Source of the DNA: Puccinia triticina
Taxonomy: Eukaryota > Basidiomycota > Pucciniomycetes > Pucciniales > Pucciniaceae
Length of the DNA stretch: 64,000 nt
Reading direction: 5' to 3'
Assembly: GCF_026914185.1 (NCBI RefSeq)
Contig: NC_070572.1
Coordinates: 248,001 to 312,000, forward strand
The notes under the pieces were generated by a model. That model saw nothing but the letters and a program-made list of their open reading frames with translations, was not told the origin of the DNA and made no database searches. Within the stretch, counting starts at the first letter, position 1, and each line of letters starts with the position of its first letter. The translations under genes and the position numbers were made by a program. Positions 10,130 through 21,863 of the stretch are shown here, in pieces.

Positions 10130-10843
10130 TAGAGATGGTCACTTTGAATCCGGGTACCCGCTGCATTTTTTTCCCCATTTCTGGACATCCGCATCCAATG
10201 GCGGATACCCGCTGTTATGGGCGGATACCCACCCCTCAAAATGCGCTTAAGAAAAAAAGATAAATAAACTCCCAATGGGGTGAATTACAATTGGGTCCCG
10301 CAACTCAATGAGAGTTATGGCGCGCATGCGCAGTTGTGACGTGGCAGCGCTACCAGGCGCGCCAACCACATGTACAGTGCCATAACTCTCATTGAGTCGC
10401 GGGACCCAATAGTTTACACACTTGGCAGATTAAACCTAATTCATTGAGTTGCGGGACCCAATTGGAGCAACTTGGAGCTTGCAGATCAATGTTTTTGATA
10501 TCTGCTGAGCGGTACTTGCAGCGGTACCCGGGTACCACACCGCCTTTCCCCCAAAAAGCAGGCACCCGACACTGCACCCGGCACTGCCTGGCGGGTACCA
10601 CACATATGCATGGGATACCCGCCAAGCGGTGCCGGGTACTGCCGATTGGGTACCACTTGACATTCTTTAGCTGCGGCCTACCTACCCTTGGGTGAACGGA
10701 TACCCGTCCGTATACCCGGGTATCCGCTGTATTTTCCCAAGGATCTCAGACATCCGCATCCGCTGGCGGGTATCCGCGCACTCTGTCGGATACCCGCCAG
10801 CGGATAGCGGATACCTGCAGCGGGTTCAATGTGACTATCTCTA
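10130..10843. mobile_element. hAT-type MITE (714 bp)
   Basis: The ends are inverted copies: TAGAGATGGTCACTTTGAA at the left and TTCAATGTGACTATCTCTA at the right. They are flanked by a perfect 8-bp direct duplication, ATTTTCAC. A TAGAGATGG-like terminus with an 8-bp duplication is the hallmark of hAT elements. No transposase is encoded, so it is non-autonomous. Inside are many copies of GGATACCCGC and GGTACCCG in both directions near both ends, likely subterminal transposase-binding repeats, and a second inverted-repeat unit at 10290-10410. Confidence 0.85.
10290..10410. mobile_element. Nested inverted-repeat element inside the hAT MITE
   Basis: The 32-bp arms start ATTGGGTCCCGCAACTCAAT at the left and mirror it at the right, with one or two mismatches. 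They enclose a short spacer containing CGCGCATGCGC. A third single arm lies at 10441-10464. The flanks show no clear target duplication, so this could be a separate miniature insertion or an internal rearrangement of the host MITE. Confidence 0.5.
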
Positions 10844-10851
10844 ATTTTCAC
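10844..10851. repeat. Target-site duplication ATTTTCAC (right)
   Basis: Partner of 10122-10129. Confidence 0.8.
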
Positions 10852-11141
10852 ATTTATGGTGTTCAAAGTTGGTTTGGATAATTTGCATACCTAAATCATG
10901 TAATCATAAGAATATTTTGGTGAGGAAATTTTGTATTACACAATCAGACAGTCATATCCCCTGCAAAAAAGATTTTATGAATTTCCAATTTATGCATGTA
11001 TAAAACTATGCAAACCAACTTTGAACACCATAATTTTTCATTTTTTTATTTTTTCATTTTTTTATTTCATAATAATCATTCTTTGGAATTTATTTTCCAC
11101 CTCTGTAGCCAATCTCATGACTTGAATTCTGTGGGCTGAGC

Positions 11142-11149
11142 TTCTGCAT
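11142..11149. repeat. Target-site duplication TTCTGCAT (left)
   Basis: Perfect 8-bp match to 14037-14044, flanking the hAT element. Confidence 0.85.
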
Positions 11150-11403
11150 TCAGGGTGTAAATGGGTCGGGTTGACCCGGATCCGACCCGAGACCCGTCAG
11201 GTTTTGGGGCGGGTTCAGGCACGTTTTGAGTAAAAATTGGCCAACCCAAACCCAACCCAACCTGCCTCAGAAAATCCTTGGGTTGGGTTTGGGCAGACAA
11301 TTATCTTATTGGGTCGGCCCGGTAGACCCAACTATGACCCAGACTTGTAGACTTTTGCTGGTTACCCCAGCTCCCACCGGCTTCCACATCACCACCCAGA
11401 CCC

Positions 11404-13661
11404 ATGGCAAGATTCACCCAATCGACTAAGCAAATACAATCACCGGATACGGTTCCGCTGCCTTTGTCTGAGGCTCAAACACAGCCATCAGGCACTGAAA
11501 ATGAAGATTCATTGTCAATGGTCACTGCAACCCCTGTTGCTTCACAGAAGAACCCGACCACCAACAAGAATGGATCCGCCAAGCTCCCTCAAGAAAAAGA
11601 AACCACCGACTCAGCTCCAGATAGGAAGAAACAAAAGTCTACGAGTGATGTTTGGCTTCATTATGATAAGGAAATCACCGGTGAGTGACTCAATAGTCGT
11701 ATACATAAGTTTGATGATTGATCAAAATGAGACTAACAAAAAAAAACATTAAGGTGACAAAATCAAGGCAGTATGCAAGGCCTGCAAATGCAAGATGGAA
11801 GGTGCAAGTAAGAACGGGCCAAATCACCTCTGGCGCCACCTTGAGCAATGTACCTCCCATCTCACCAGGAGCAAGCAAACACTCCTCAGATTAGGTGAAG
11901 CAACGTTGGCGCCAACTTGGGTTTTTTGTCAACAAACCTCCCGCGACTTGCTGAACAAGATGATTATTGCGCATGAACAACCTTTTACATTGGTTGATCA
12001 TCCGATTTTCCGAGCTTTTCTCGCTTCGCTTCAGCCACGGTTCAGAATCTTCACCCGCGGTACCGTGAAGACCAATGTGATGCAGATGTTCAAATCGATG
12101 AAGGAGAAGCTCATTACTGAAGTCCAAAAAACCAAACAAGTGGCCTTAACAACAGACCTTTGGACCTCTTCAAACCAGTCCTCTTTCATGGTAGTATCAT
12201 GTCGTTTCATTTCAGAGGACTGGAATCTTAACAAGCGCTTGATCTCCTTCAAGGAAACCCCATCGCCCCACACTGGCTTAGCAATTTCCAAACAGCTTAT
12301 CTCAACCATTCTTGACAAGGTGGCATTTATCACGGTCGACAATGCCGCTGCAAACAACAGTGCACTTGATCAACTCTTATCCGTGCTTCAAGATCGCAGA
12401 TGTTCTCCCCCGGCCTTGGATGGCAAATTTTTCCATGTTCAATGCTGCGCTCACGTGATCAATCTTGTTGTGAAGGACGGCCTCCAGAACCTCTCAAGGG
12501 CGATTTCTAAGATACGCGAAAGTGTTTGTTACACAAAGAGCACACCATCACGGAAGCAGTTGTTCCAGGAATCAATTGATCTAGTTAACATGAAGAAACA
12601 AGTGCTCCCATTGGTCGATGTTCCTACTCAATGGAATTCCACGTATGACATGCTCAAATCTGTGCTGCCATATCAAAAAGCACTTAACAGCTTATCAATG
12701 CAAGATGCCAATTTCTCCTCTTGCCCTAGTAAAGACAAGTGGGAAGAAATCTCTTCAATGTGTGAATTTCTTTCATTATTCAAGACAGGTATGTATTTTT
12801 TCAATTCAAAGAATGTCTTCTTCAAGTTGCTGATTCCATCTGTCTACCATCAGCAACTTTGAAGCTCGGGATGACCAATCATCCAACTGCGCACCTGGTA
12901 TTCAAATACATGAAAAAGATCGACCAACATCTTAATGAAGCTGTTGAAAACGGACCAGCTCATATCAGGAAGCTGATCAAGCCAATGCAAATGAAATACA
13001 GGAAGTATTGGCCCAAACTTGAGGAGTTTTTGGCTGTCAGCATAGTTTTTGACCCACGCTGCAAGTTAGAGCTTATCAAATTTCTTCTCTCAGACAAACT
13101 CGGTCCAATTGAAGCAAGCGAAGCTGTAGCTGGAATAAAATCTCAGGTTTATTCTTGGTTCAATGAAGTTGTTGAAGCCCAAAAGAAAAATGAACCATCC
13201 ACTGCTACTCTCCAACCCGATCCACCAAAGACTAGCGAGTCAAGTAAGGCTGAAGACGAGGAACGCAAGCGCTACAAGAGGTATCTTGCCGGGAAGAAAA
13301 CCATTGATACTACCTCCTCAACGGCTGAGCTTGACCTCTACCTTCAGTAACCTCCTGTTGGAATTGATTCCCCAAGGTTTGCAATTCTCTTGTGGTGGAG
13401 TGACAACGCGACTAGATTTCCTGTTCTGTCAACCCTTGCCAAACAAATTCTGATGGCTCCGATGACTTCTATTGCATCGGAGTTGGCGTTCTCAACCGGC
13501 GTCCGAGTACTCAGCAACTATTGAAGCAAGATGAACCCGGATACACTTGAAACCCTTGTCTGTGGCAAGACTGGATCAAAAGCGACGAGGGCCTCTATAA
13601 TTTTGATGTTGCAACTGATTCTGAGCATGATGAAGAGGTACAAGTCTTAGTTGTTGAATAG
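11404..13661 (+). pseudogene. hAT transposase with BED finger, C-terminus broken by two stops and a frameshift
   Basis: Exons are 11404-11680, 11754-12788 and 12854 onward. The introns (73 and 65 bp; GTGAGT...TTAAG and GTATGT...CATCAG) keep phase. The N-terminus is Ser/Thr/Gln-rich. A BED zinc finger follows (W...Y, then CKAC, then HLWRHLEQC), split by intron 1. The RNase-H-like catalytic part is open, with LTTDLWTSS, FITVDNAAANN, CCAHVINLVV and a PTQWNSTYDM block. The hATC dimerisation region is recognisable, but the frame hits TAA at 13348, straight after the LDLYLQ motif, and TGA in the segment after RVLSNY. A one-base shift near 13570 is then needed to reach the acidic tail ending at 13661. 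All three lesions lie in the last 110 codons, so the upstream 600-odd codons could still be expressed as a truncated protein without dimerisation. Confidence 0.85.
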
Positions 13662-13680
13662 AACCTTTTCCATTATTAAT

Positions 13681-13836
13681 AGTCCATAAATTTTCACTCA
13701 AATACAACAATACTATATGATTTTGATGGTAGAATACAAGTAGAAGATGAAATACTCCATAGATTTTCACTCAAAGACAACAATACTATATTATTTTGAT
13801 GGTAGAAATATACAAGTAGAAGATGAGAAATCCCAT
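13681..13836. repeat. Tandem duplication, ~75-bp unit x2
   Basis: Two head-to-tail copies contain ATTTTCACTCAAA, ACAACAATACTATAT and GATTTTGATGGTAGAA, in the 3' untranslated end of the hAT element. Confidence 0.6.
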
Positions 13837-14036
13837 TAAAATTCCACAATTGGCCTAAAAAGTTTGGGTCGGCCCGGACCCGACGCGACGCGACCCAGAC
13901 CCAACACACTTTTAATCGGGTTCGGGTTCGGGCACTATATTTTTGATTCTGCCCCAATCCGACCCAACCCAACCTAAACATTGGGTTGGGTTTGGGTACT
14001 GTTTTCCAACCCAAACCTGACCCGTTTACACCCTCA

Positions 14037-14044
14037 TTCTGCAT
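14037..14044. repeat. Target-site duplication TTCTGCAT (right)
   Basis: Partner of 11142-11149. Confidence 0.85.
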
Positions 14045-15186
14045 TGAAAAATGTGGTGCCAAAAACATTAGATGACCCATTGTACAACTAAAAAAAAAGA
14101 TAAACCCCCCTACAAGGGGATGAGCTCTCACACATAGTATTTGATGTCATTTGACCAAATCTGATCATATCCATCCCCTGGTACATCACCAAATTTTGAA
14201 TAGTTTTTATTCATTTAATGATTTGTGCAATATAACACCTATATCAAATGGGGCCTTAGCTGAGATCTGGAAAGCAAATAAGACCTTTCCCAATGATGAT
14301 AGGAAATCTTGCTGAGTCTGAGAGCATGAAAAACACTGAAAAATAGAACTTTTTAAGAACTAAACCATTGACATCATGCGCACCATGAAAAAATTGATGT
14401 GAATAGGTGTCAGGTGACATTCAGTAACATATGCTGAAATTCCAGTGGTAATCCAACATTACTCCCCTTGAATGACAATGGCCCCTTTGTCATCATCAGG
14501 GGGTTCTACCCCTTGTCCATAATTTTATGGTTAAAGTTAAGGCTGGAGTTGGCTTCACATCACCTACCACCTAGTACCCTCAGTTTTTTCATGGTGGTGC
14601 ATGTACATTTATCTGCTGTGACACTGTCTATGAACCATTACCTGAAGCCTGTTGCAATGTGATAATTTGATCTGAGACTGGGACAGACAGATTCTTTGGC
14701 ATAATTTCACAATTTGCTGAAAGAAGTATGAAGTCAAAGTGTTTACATTTCTTTCAGTTGTCCAAGCCAGAATTCAAGTATCCTGTATGTAATGTGTATA
14801 ATGGATGTTGGATATTATGACTGTGATGAGGTATGAATTACAAATGCAACCTGGATTGTTGTGAAAAGTTGAGGCTGTGCTGGGTTAATGGTGTGAATGT
14901 GCTGGGATGGATTGATGGACATTGTCCTGGAATGGAGTGTCATAAAGATAGGTAGACCTAACAAGACACAGTTATCCAGTGACCAGTCACAACACCTACT
15001 TGTTATTATTACCATCAGACTAATGACAGAAAGCCCATATGCTTATTTTTATATGTTGAGATTTTGACTTTGGTGGGCTTTGAGAATTAAGTCTATTCCT
15101 TGGTCAATAATACTTGGGTCTTCAGATGATTCTTCAACTTGGGAGACAACTAGAAAAAAAAACGAGGAAAGAACAGCACCAGATGT
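14045..15186. other. Intergenic, no gene recognised
   Basis: AT-rich, with short ORFs only. A stretch near 14400-14520 (TCAGGTGACAT, then GGCCCCTTTGT, then CAGGGGG) resembles 34805-34905 in motif order, so part of this is dispersed repeat. Confidence 0.4.
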
Positions 15187-16513
15187 TTATGACTTCATTG
15201 CTGATAATTGGTGGTGACTGGATGACACACCTGGGCAGGAAAAGAACTCGGGAGCCCGATTCAAGAGGAATTGCTTTTGGGCTGAAGATCCGTCAATAAA
15301 TTTCCCAGCTTGGATGATGGTAACCGAAGCCCAACAACCGAGATGAGTCTCAAGTACAGCCTGTTCGCCGGGCAGGACTTGAGAGCCGCAATGTGTGAAT
15401 CCGGAAGAATGATGGATGCCGAAGATGGTCGTGAGGGCGAACTTGTAGTCATTCGCACTCTTGCAGTTTGTTTGAGGCCCCGCTTTTTGGAGATTGATGT
15501 TCAGAACACAGCCCTCGGGTAAATAAGAGGGTCCTTCCATGGTGTTCGGCTTGACCAACTCGTCTATCACCCTCATCGTCGCATTGGCATAGATCTCACT
15601 CGGATCATCCGGTAGGACATTTTCGTAACTGTGTCGATTGCCGTCATCCGCTGAGATCGCAATAGCGGGCACGCCTTGTCTGGAACCATATGCAGCTGCT
15701 CCAAGTGTGCCGGAGAAAGGATCCTGGACACCCGTGTTTTCTTCCAGGATCGAATAGATCCGCAAGTCAAACAACACAGTGATACTTAAGGAAAGAAGAA
15801 AAACAAAACTTACTCCCGACATTTGGACCAGTAAGGATGAGGTCTGGCTTCCGATTATACAGCCGAGGTGCTAAAGTATCGAGTCCGAAGCGAATGCCGT
15901 CGACGGGGAAAGCGTTGACGTACCATATTCGGGCTTTATTTGGAGTATGTAGTGGATGATCAGCATCTGAAAATTCGACAAAAGTCCAAGGCGGGAGATG
16001 GGTAAAATATATGGTCTACTGACGGTCCTCAGGGTCTTCTGCTACACCCGGAGCGCCAACAGGTACGGAGTCATACTCCCCTGGCTTCGCTAACGGTTTC
16101 CAATCCGTCGAAATCGATCCTGTCCCGCTCTTGTTTCGCACTGGGGCAGAGATGGCTGTCTGAAAACAGAGATTGTTTAACCAGTCAGAATTCTTTTGTC
16201 GGCTAAGAACGGTAAGATCGTTCTTTTTTACAGAGAATTGACCTGATGACCACGTTGCGTCAAGACTTTATATAAAGCTCTGATATTACTTTCCGCCCCT
16301 TGAAGACAAAAATTCGTCAAGCTGGTCAGCTGATTACCACTGACATCAATCTCAAGACAACCTCCACTGCACAGACTCACATCCGTCGTCATTTCCCTGA
16401 AGGATTCTAAGGCCCGAAGGTCGGGTGCTTTGTTCCGTGGAAGGCGAGATGGTGGCGATGGATATACTGGAAAACAGGAGCAGATATTCTATCGTGGCGG
16501 CGGTTGTACGCAT
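15187..16513 (-). CDS. Secreted SurE-like phosphatase/nucleotidase (5 exons)
   Basis: Exons 16513-16381, 16298-16243, 16159-16024, 15966-15814 and 15740-15187 give 343 residues with continuous phase; introns are 57-83 bp. SurE proteins are metal-dependent acid phosphatases or nucleotidases that release phosphate from nucleoside monophosphates. Family marks seen are the metal-binding ILQGNDDG at residues 37-44, NIRALYKVL, SAPVRNKSGTG at about 67-77, WYVNAFPVDG, LILTGPNVG at about 151-159, FSGTLGAA at about 168-175 and VPAIAIS at 183-189. Residues 1 to about 21 form a signal peptide (LLLFSSISIATIS core), so the enzyme is probably secreted or vacuolar, as in fungal SurE relatives. The first ATG in good context, at 16513, was chosen. 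The intron 4 acceptor (GGAAG) is picked because it alone joins GPNVG to the downstream SGT motif in phase. The C-terminal 50 residues match no motif I know. Confidence 0.85.
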
Positions 16514-18096
16514 GTTGGTATTTTGTGAAGTGGTCAACTCTTTGGAGATGACCTCTTGTTAACTTCACTCGACCCACTTCGACTATCACGGCCAAACTGA
16601 AGAGAATCGACTATAACCAAACACGCCCTGATTAAAAAAAATCTTGTTGACCAACCCTGGCTGCTCGAGCCAAGAGTTGTTTGTGGAGTGTTTCTGTATT
16701 TCCACTGATCGATGGCGATCATAGGAGCTTGGTTGACCTGCTGCTGATACCTGGAAAGGCCTGCTATCTACAAAGCTTGGCGGCCATCTCGGATCCAATC
16801 CAGAAGAAGCCTTAAGATAACAATACCCCTCAGGACCATCGATGTAGCTCCGAAACTACATATCTCCTGGAGAGCCACATTCACCGATTTCACCCTGCAA
16901 GATCATCTTCTCGGGCAGAAAGAGAGTGCCCCATACACAGGGCGGCAAACGCCTTCAAAACCCCGAAAGTTTGTTTGAGCAGCGGGCCCTGTGACATTTC
17001 ATCAACACCAAATTTGATAGACTTGACAAACCCCTTCCTTGTGAACTTGTTTAAAAATAACACAAGTCCCTCCAGCTCGCGGGGTCCCGCCACGTCTCCG
17101 AAGCTATGGCCTCATGGCAGCTCTTCTCCTCACCTAGCCCCGCATGTATGAGCACCCAATTTCAACGTACTCTATTTAAAACAGACTGTTGGGTCAGAAA
17201 CTCTAGCTGGGAGGACTCTGCAACAGATGGTATTACAGGAGTGCACCATTGATCTGCTACATTTTTCATGGTCTATGTACAATCATCTGTAGCAGTGCAA
17301 ACTATAAGAAAAACTCTAGAAACTGCCAGCAGTTGACATGTGGTACACTCCAGTGTAACTGCCATTTTAACTCCGCATAATTACACCATGCCCTTTCATG
17401 CACAGTCACTCTGCAATGTGCAGTGACTGTGCATTCAGCCTTGGTTGAAATAACCTTTAGAAAAGGCTTGAGTATCACCTCAAGTTTCCTTTGAGCTTCT
17501 GCATCTCAACAGCTAGCAGTTTCTAGAGTTTTTCTTGTACTGATGTGGACTGTCAGGGATGAGAATGATGTAGGTCAGGCTGATGCTGGTCATTGTGATT
17601 GAATGTAACAAGACAAACTGATAGTTGAGGATATTGGTTTTACTCTTAGGTTTCATCAGGTGAAAGGGGCCAACGCAACCACCAAGGAGCTTGAAGAGAG
17701 AAATCGCAAAATAAACCTTCCTCGGCATACTTTACTCCAAAGAAAGTAAAATAAATACAAACGTAACAATAGAAAACACATGCTTCATGAGTATTTCACA
17801 TTGATCCAAGCAGGCTACATGGCCCAGGATAGTGCTACAAATTATTTCAAAGAGAGTAGAATGTAATTTATTGTATGCAAACAAGCTGGCAGAAATCATC
17901 AAGAGAGAGAGGGTGCGAGAGAAAGAAAGATAATGCTTTTGCAATAAAGATCTTCTGACCAGCGAAGTCGTAAACCGTCAAGACGTGAGCAAAGAAAGGA
18001 AGAACTTGAGAACAAATGTGTGCACTTGACGAGTCATCCGGCGGCTTGGGAGAGCCAAAGCTGTGCGTGTGGAGCAGAAAATGACGGCCGTGAGTC
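16514..18096. other. Intergenic with a foldback element
   Basis: The first 300 bp are promoter flank of the SurE-like gene. A foldback element lies at 17299-17542. Short ORFs at 17513-17944 lack homology and composition support. Confidence 0.45.
17299..17542. mobile_element. Short foldback/CACTA-like MITE, diverged
   Basis: Left AAGAAAAACTCTAGAAACTG and right CAGTTTCTAGAGTTTTTCTT are perfect inverses, continuing into CAGTTGA and CATCTCAAC arms. The same terminal sequence delimits the larger element at 59674-60585, so both belong to one family. The outermost bases have decayed and no target duplication is clear. Confidence 0.6.
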
Positions 18097-20227
18097 TCAG
18101 GAACAAACCCGACTGATTCTGCGACTACAGCTCATGTGATCGGGTTGGAGAAGCCGGCCATGTTCATCTGAGCCGAAGGCGTTCAAGGTCTGGAACTGAT
18201 GAGGATGGCTGATTGTTTGTCGTCTGGGGTTGCTCGGCGAGGGGCGAGAGGTCGAGATGGACGAGTTTCTACTCGAATGGACCAGCGATGGAGAGGAACA
18301 GGCCGTGGGTGAAGGACCACTAGGATCCATCGCAGCCCGGTTTGTCTTGGCTGATTTGGAGTGGAACGGCCGGAAGAGGAATCGGGCTTTCGAGCCTGGC
18401 GGCTCTGCTCTGCTTTGGTCCACGCTTTTGTTGCGTTCGTCGGATGATGGGGACAATGAGTGGGGCGATAAAGGTCTTGATGCGATGGTCTCGCCCGCGC
18501 TTTGAAGCGCCAGATCCTCTGAATGGTGCGATGAGCTTGGGTCTTTCGAAGCAATCGTGCCTGGCGAGCCGCGGCTTGGCCCATCTGCGATCGTTGGAGA
18601 CGAGTGTGTGCCCCCAGCGGCGGCCGAAGAGACGGCTGATTCATTCGTTTGACAGCTTACGATGGTAGACGTTGTGCCGATAGACTGTTCCCGTCGGGCC
18701 TTGGCAGGACGATTGCCTCCGCGCAGCTCATATTCGCCCATCCCGATCATCCCTTGTCCATACCGAGCATATCTGGCCAACATCCTCCTCTTGCGATTGG
18801 CTGTCAACTCGGCAAACAACTTGAAGTAAACCTCGTGATTCTATCATCCAATCGACCCGGTAGAAAGTCAGACACGCTGTTTTGAGAAATGCAGGCCGAA
18901 CCTCGCTAGGGAAACCATTGCGACATACGTAGTCAAAATCAAGAGCACCGTTGAAGGCGTCTTGCAGTAGCTGTTCGGCAGGTACATGATCGGTGACCGT
19001 CGGATCAAATCTAGAAAACGCCGGGTTTTTTGCAATGACATGAGGAAAATGAGTATTTGATATCAATTGGATTTCTTGGAGGCAAGATTGGGAAAAACTC
19101 ACACAACTTTTTCGGAGGTTTTCGGGTCCATGAAAGGTCGCAATAGCTTAAGAAATCCCCAAAAGACCCATGGAACGTTGATACAAATGGCTTGTGCTAG
19201 CCCTACCAGAAAAAAGGAAACACGCTCTCAGTAGGTACATAAATCATGAGGTAACGGAATATTTTATCTTGGGCCCAAAAGGAGGATGATCAGCTCACGT
19301 TCACAATAGTAGGTTTGCAGGATTTTAAGAACTTCCTTTGCAATGGAGATCGGGGTGGCTGTTTGGCAAAAATAAGCCCGGAGGGAAGCAAGCTCAGCAT
19401 GAGCCATGAATCAGAATCTCCAAAAATGGCCTAGCAACTCAACGTTGACTGTTTGAGTTCCGAGTTTTTTCAGAGGTGCCAAAGTCGATGATCAACGTCA
19501 AGGTCTCGACGCCAGGAGGCATGAGATCGATGGTTCTCTCCAGATACCAGACGAGTAGCTTGATTTGATTGATCGATGGTTTGGTGTTTTGTCGGTAGGG
19601 GAACATGTAGAGTATAGGCCTTTGGTGGTTGTCATATCCCAGCGTGAATTGTTTGCCCGTCTCTGCCTGTTATGTATGCACAAAGACAGAAGCGAAACAA
19701 GCAACTCATTAGGTTTCTCTTTGGGACATTGCTTTCCTCTAGGTGTGCTTTACCTCATGCGAAAGCTCGCAGTGATCGATCTGGTCCACCCCGAATTCTC
19801 TTCTCCAAACCAAAGTATCGACCAATCTTTTCAGGGCCCGGTGTTGATCCCATTTGGTAGCTCTGCAGACCCGAAGGATTGCTTCTCGAGAGCAATAACA
19901 TCTCTCGGCTTGAGACAGCTTGTTCGACAATGGTGGTCCTGGCTCGACTGGGGGGTCTTCCTTGACATTTTGGGAGCTGCTCGCTGATGCTGTTACTGGT
20001 AGTTCGAAATCGGGGGAGCTCAGGGTGTTGACAATAAAGTCATAGGTCGATTTTTGTTGCTCAGTCAATAGGTCCAACGATGGGTTGGGTAGGGGTAAGG
20101 CCGACGTGTCTGGCGAGGGATGCTTGAGCGCCTTCCAGAAGGATGGGTAGCTTTTCTTGGGTGGTGCAGACTGCTTGGAGTCAGTCATGGTGAGATCTTC
20201 TTGAGGTGCCTGCTTATCATTCGCCAT
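18097..20227 (-). CDS. Sec14-like CRAL-TRIO lipid-transfer protein (6 exons)
   Basis: Exons 20227-19754, 19666-19444, 19358-19299, 19202-19103, 19010-18929 and 18831-18097 give 557 residues; all five introns (85-97 bp) fit GT-AG and phase. Sec14-type proteins carry phosphatidylinositol and other lipids between membranes and support lipid signalling. The CRAL-TRIO N domain holds ILRVCRATKWD and TLVWRREFGVD at about 120-152. The lipid-binding domain follows: ETGKQFTLGYDN, RPILYMFPYRQNT, LVWYLERTIDLMPPGVE, LIIDF near 216-220, PTPISIAKEVLKILQTYYCERL, INVPWVFWGFLKL near 260-272 and DPKTSEKVVFDP. This order is closest to the fungal Pdr16/Sfh subgroup as I know it. After the domain comes a KRRMLARY...YELRGG segment and then about 220 Ser/Pro-rich, probably disordered residues that may be a regulatory tail. 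There is no signal peptide, so it acts in the cytosol or at membranes. Confidence 0.88.
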
Positions 20228-21863
20228 GCCGATATAATAATCCACCGATAGTTGGAGGGGGATGCTCTTGCAGTTTGGGGTAGAGGTAGGAGTAGCAGCA
20301 CCTGGCGATGGCTGTGATGGGTAGGATGCGGCTGGGAGTGTGCCTCTGGAAAGCTATGTACTTATTTAAAATGCTGGGCTGTTTGAGCGAAGTAGGGGCA
20401 AACTCCTTCCGAAGTGTCCATCGGTTCAAACAGTCGTCTACAACTAAATATCGGCGCTTGGTGTGTGATGACAACAAACTGCACGCTGCTGATGGGAACC
20501 TGCCGCAGAGAATGGTGCAGCACTAGGGGCATCCAGGGACCAGGGGGCAGTCGGACTCGGATCAGATGCATTCTAGTATTTAAATTTATCGTTCCGAGCT
20601 GTTGGACCGACCGACGAGTGGGTACCTGACCCCGGGCAACCGAGATTGGCGTCACTCAGGCGACACTTCGCCAGATATCGCTGGATATCGCCAGCAGTGG
20701 ACGGCCAGACTGCAGCTGCTCATGTCTCCTTCCGTCATAGCCGAGATGCATGTGACCAGCAGCATTCCAAATCGCAACCGCTGGCGCCAAGATGACCCGG
20801 ACGGTCCGGACCGGTCGGAGCAGTTCGATCGGCCTCTCATGCTGACAGCTGTGTGTCTTTTCATCTCCATTTGACTTCATGTATTCCAAAAGCAGGATTC
20901 GCAGAAGCAGTTTTGCATCCACGGGCCTCATGAATAAGAGATCCCCAATTCCTACACCGGAGAGTATAGACTCAATGACTTGGGTGCAAGCAGGCAGCAC
21001 TATCTCGGCCCCACTGCATCAGAATCCAGAGGGCAATCTGCGTGCCGCGCCCCGCAAGGTACCTCTCACGCGCGGTGTAGCCCTGCGATGAGTCCCAGAA
21101 ACATCGTCACAACCCAACAGCCCTCCCGGCGACTCCTCTCGAAGCGGTAAATACTTCAGTTATACCGGGTGCTCTCATCTAGACAGCTGTGGCGGGACCC
21201 TGGTGACACGATGGTGGCTTTTCGAGGGATCCAGCGTCATAGCCAAGATGCCATCATCGTATCGCGCCAGGGACCGGACGGTCCACTGTGTGGGGGATGG
21301 GCACTTTTGCTTGAAGTTGAATCACAACACGACACCCTTTTTTTTGGAAGCGTTCTCTCCCTTGTCTTTGGTTTTTCAACACAAAAACTCACTCCACTCG
21401 TCTCCTGGATTACAGGACGATGCTACCGTAGGTGAACTGGGTCGGATTTATTTTTCTCATACTCGAGTTGTTGCCAGTCACAAGCCACTGTCAAACCCAG
21501 TCGGTGTGGAGACAAGGCCAAGAAAGCAGACAACTAACGCCAGGCCAAAAAAGTGATCATAGGAAAGAGCGACACCCAATACTCGTATCGACTGTCTATG
21601 AAGAAGCAGCATGCGATATGCTTTCATGCATCAGCCCTTCATAAATAAACTTGCTTGATTCCTCTCTCCTTCTTGTAGGATCCTTTATTTTTATTTTCTC
21701 TGCCCAACAAGTTTGGAACTTTACCTCCGACAAGACTGCAGTGCAGTCCATCTGACTTTGATCTTCTTTCTCGCGCCCAACTTTTTCCCATTTATTTATA
21801 GCTTCCACATACAAACATTTAAACACCCTCTCATCCGAAAAAAGCAAGAAACACAACACGACA
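20228..21863. other. Intergenic between divergent genes (Sec14-like and PacC-like)
   Basis: No convincing exon was seen on either strand. This 1.6-kb block must hold the promoters of both flanking genes, which are transcribed away from each other. A TTATTTATAG box lies about 65 bp before the PacC-like start. Long flanks are common for PacC genes, but no GCCARG cluster was verified. Confidence 0.45.

Larger units (their letters stand above)
11150..14036 (+). mobile_element. hAT DNA transposon, structurally complete (2887 bp)
   Basis: The left terminus TCAGGGTGTAAATGGGTCGG is mirrored at the right by an inverted copy ending TTTACACCCTCA. Perfect 8-bp duplications TTCTGCAT lie outside both ends. 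The subterminal regions carry many copies of GGGTCGGG and of CCAACCCAAACC-like blocks in both orientations. One hAT transposase gene fills the interior on the plus strand. Clear ends and an unspoiled target duplication mean the copy inserted fairly recently, but its transposase is broken (see the gene entry). Confidence 0.9.

Noticed and set aside
20602..21650. Cluster of short plus ORFs upstream of PacC
   Set aside because: No splice-consistent joining and no domain; best read as promoter and leader DNA.
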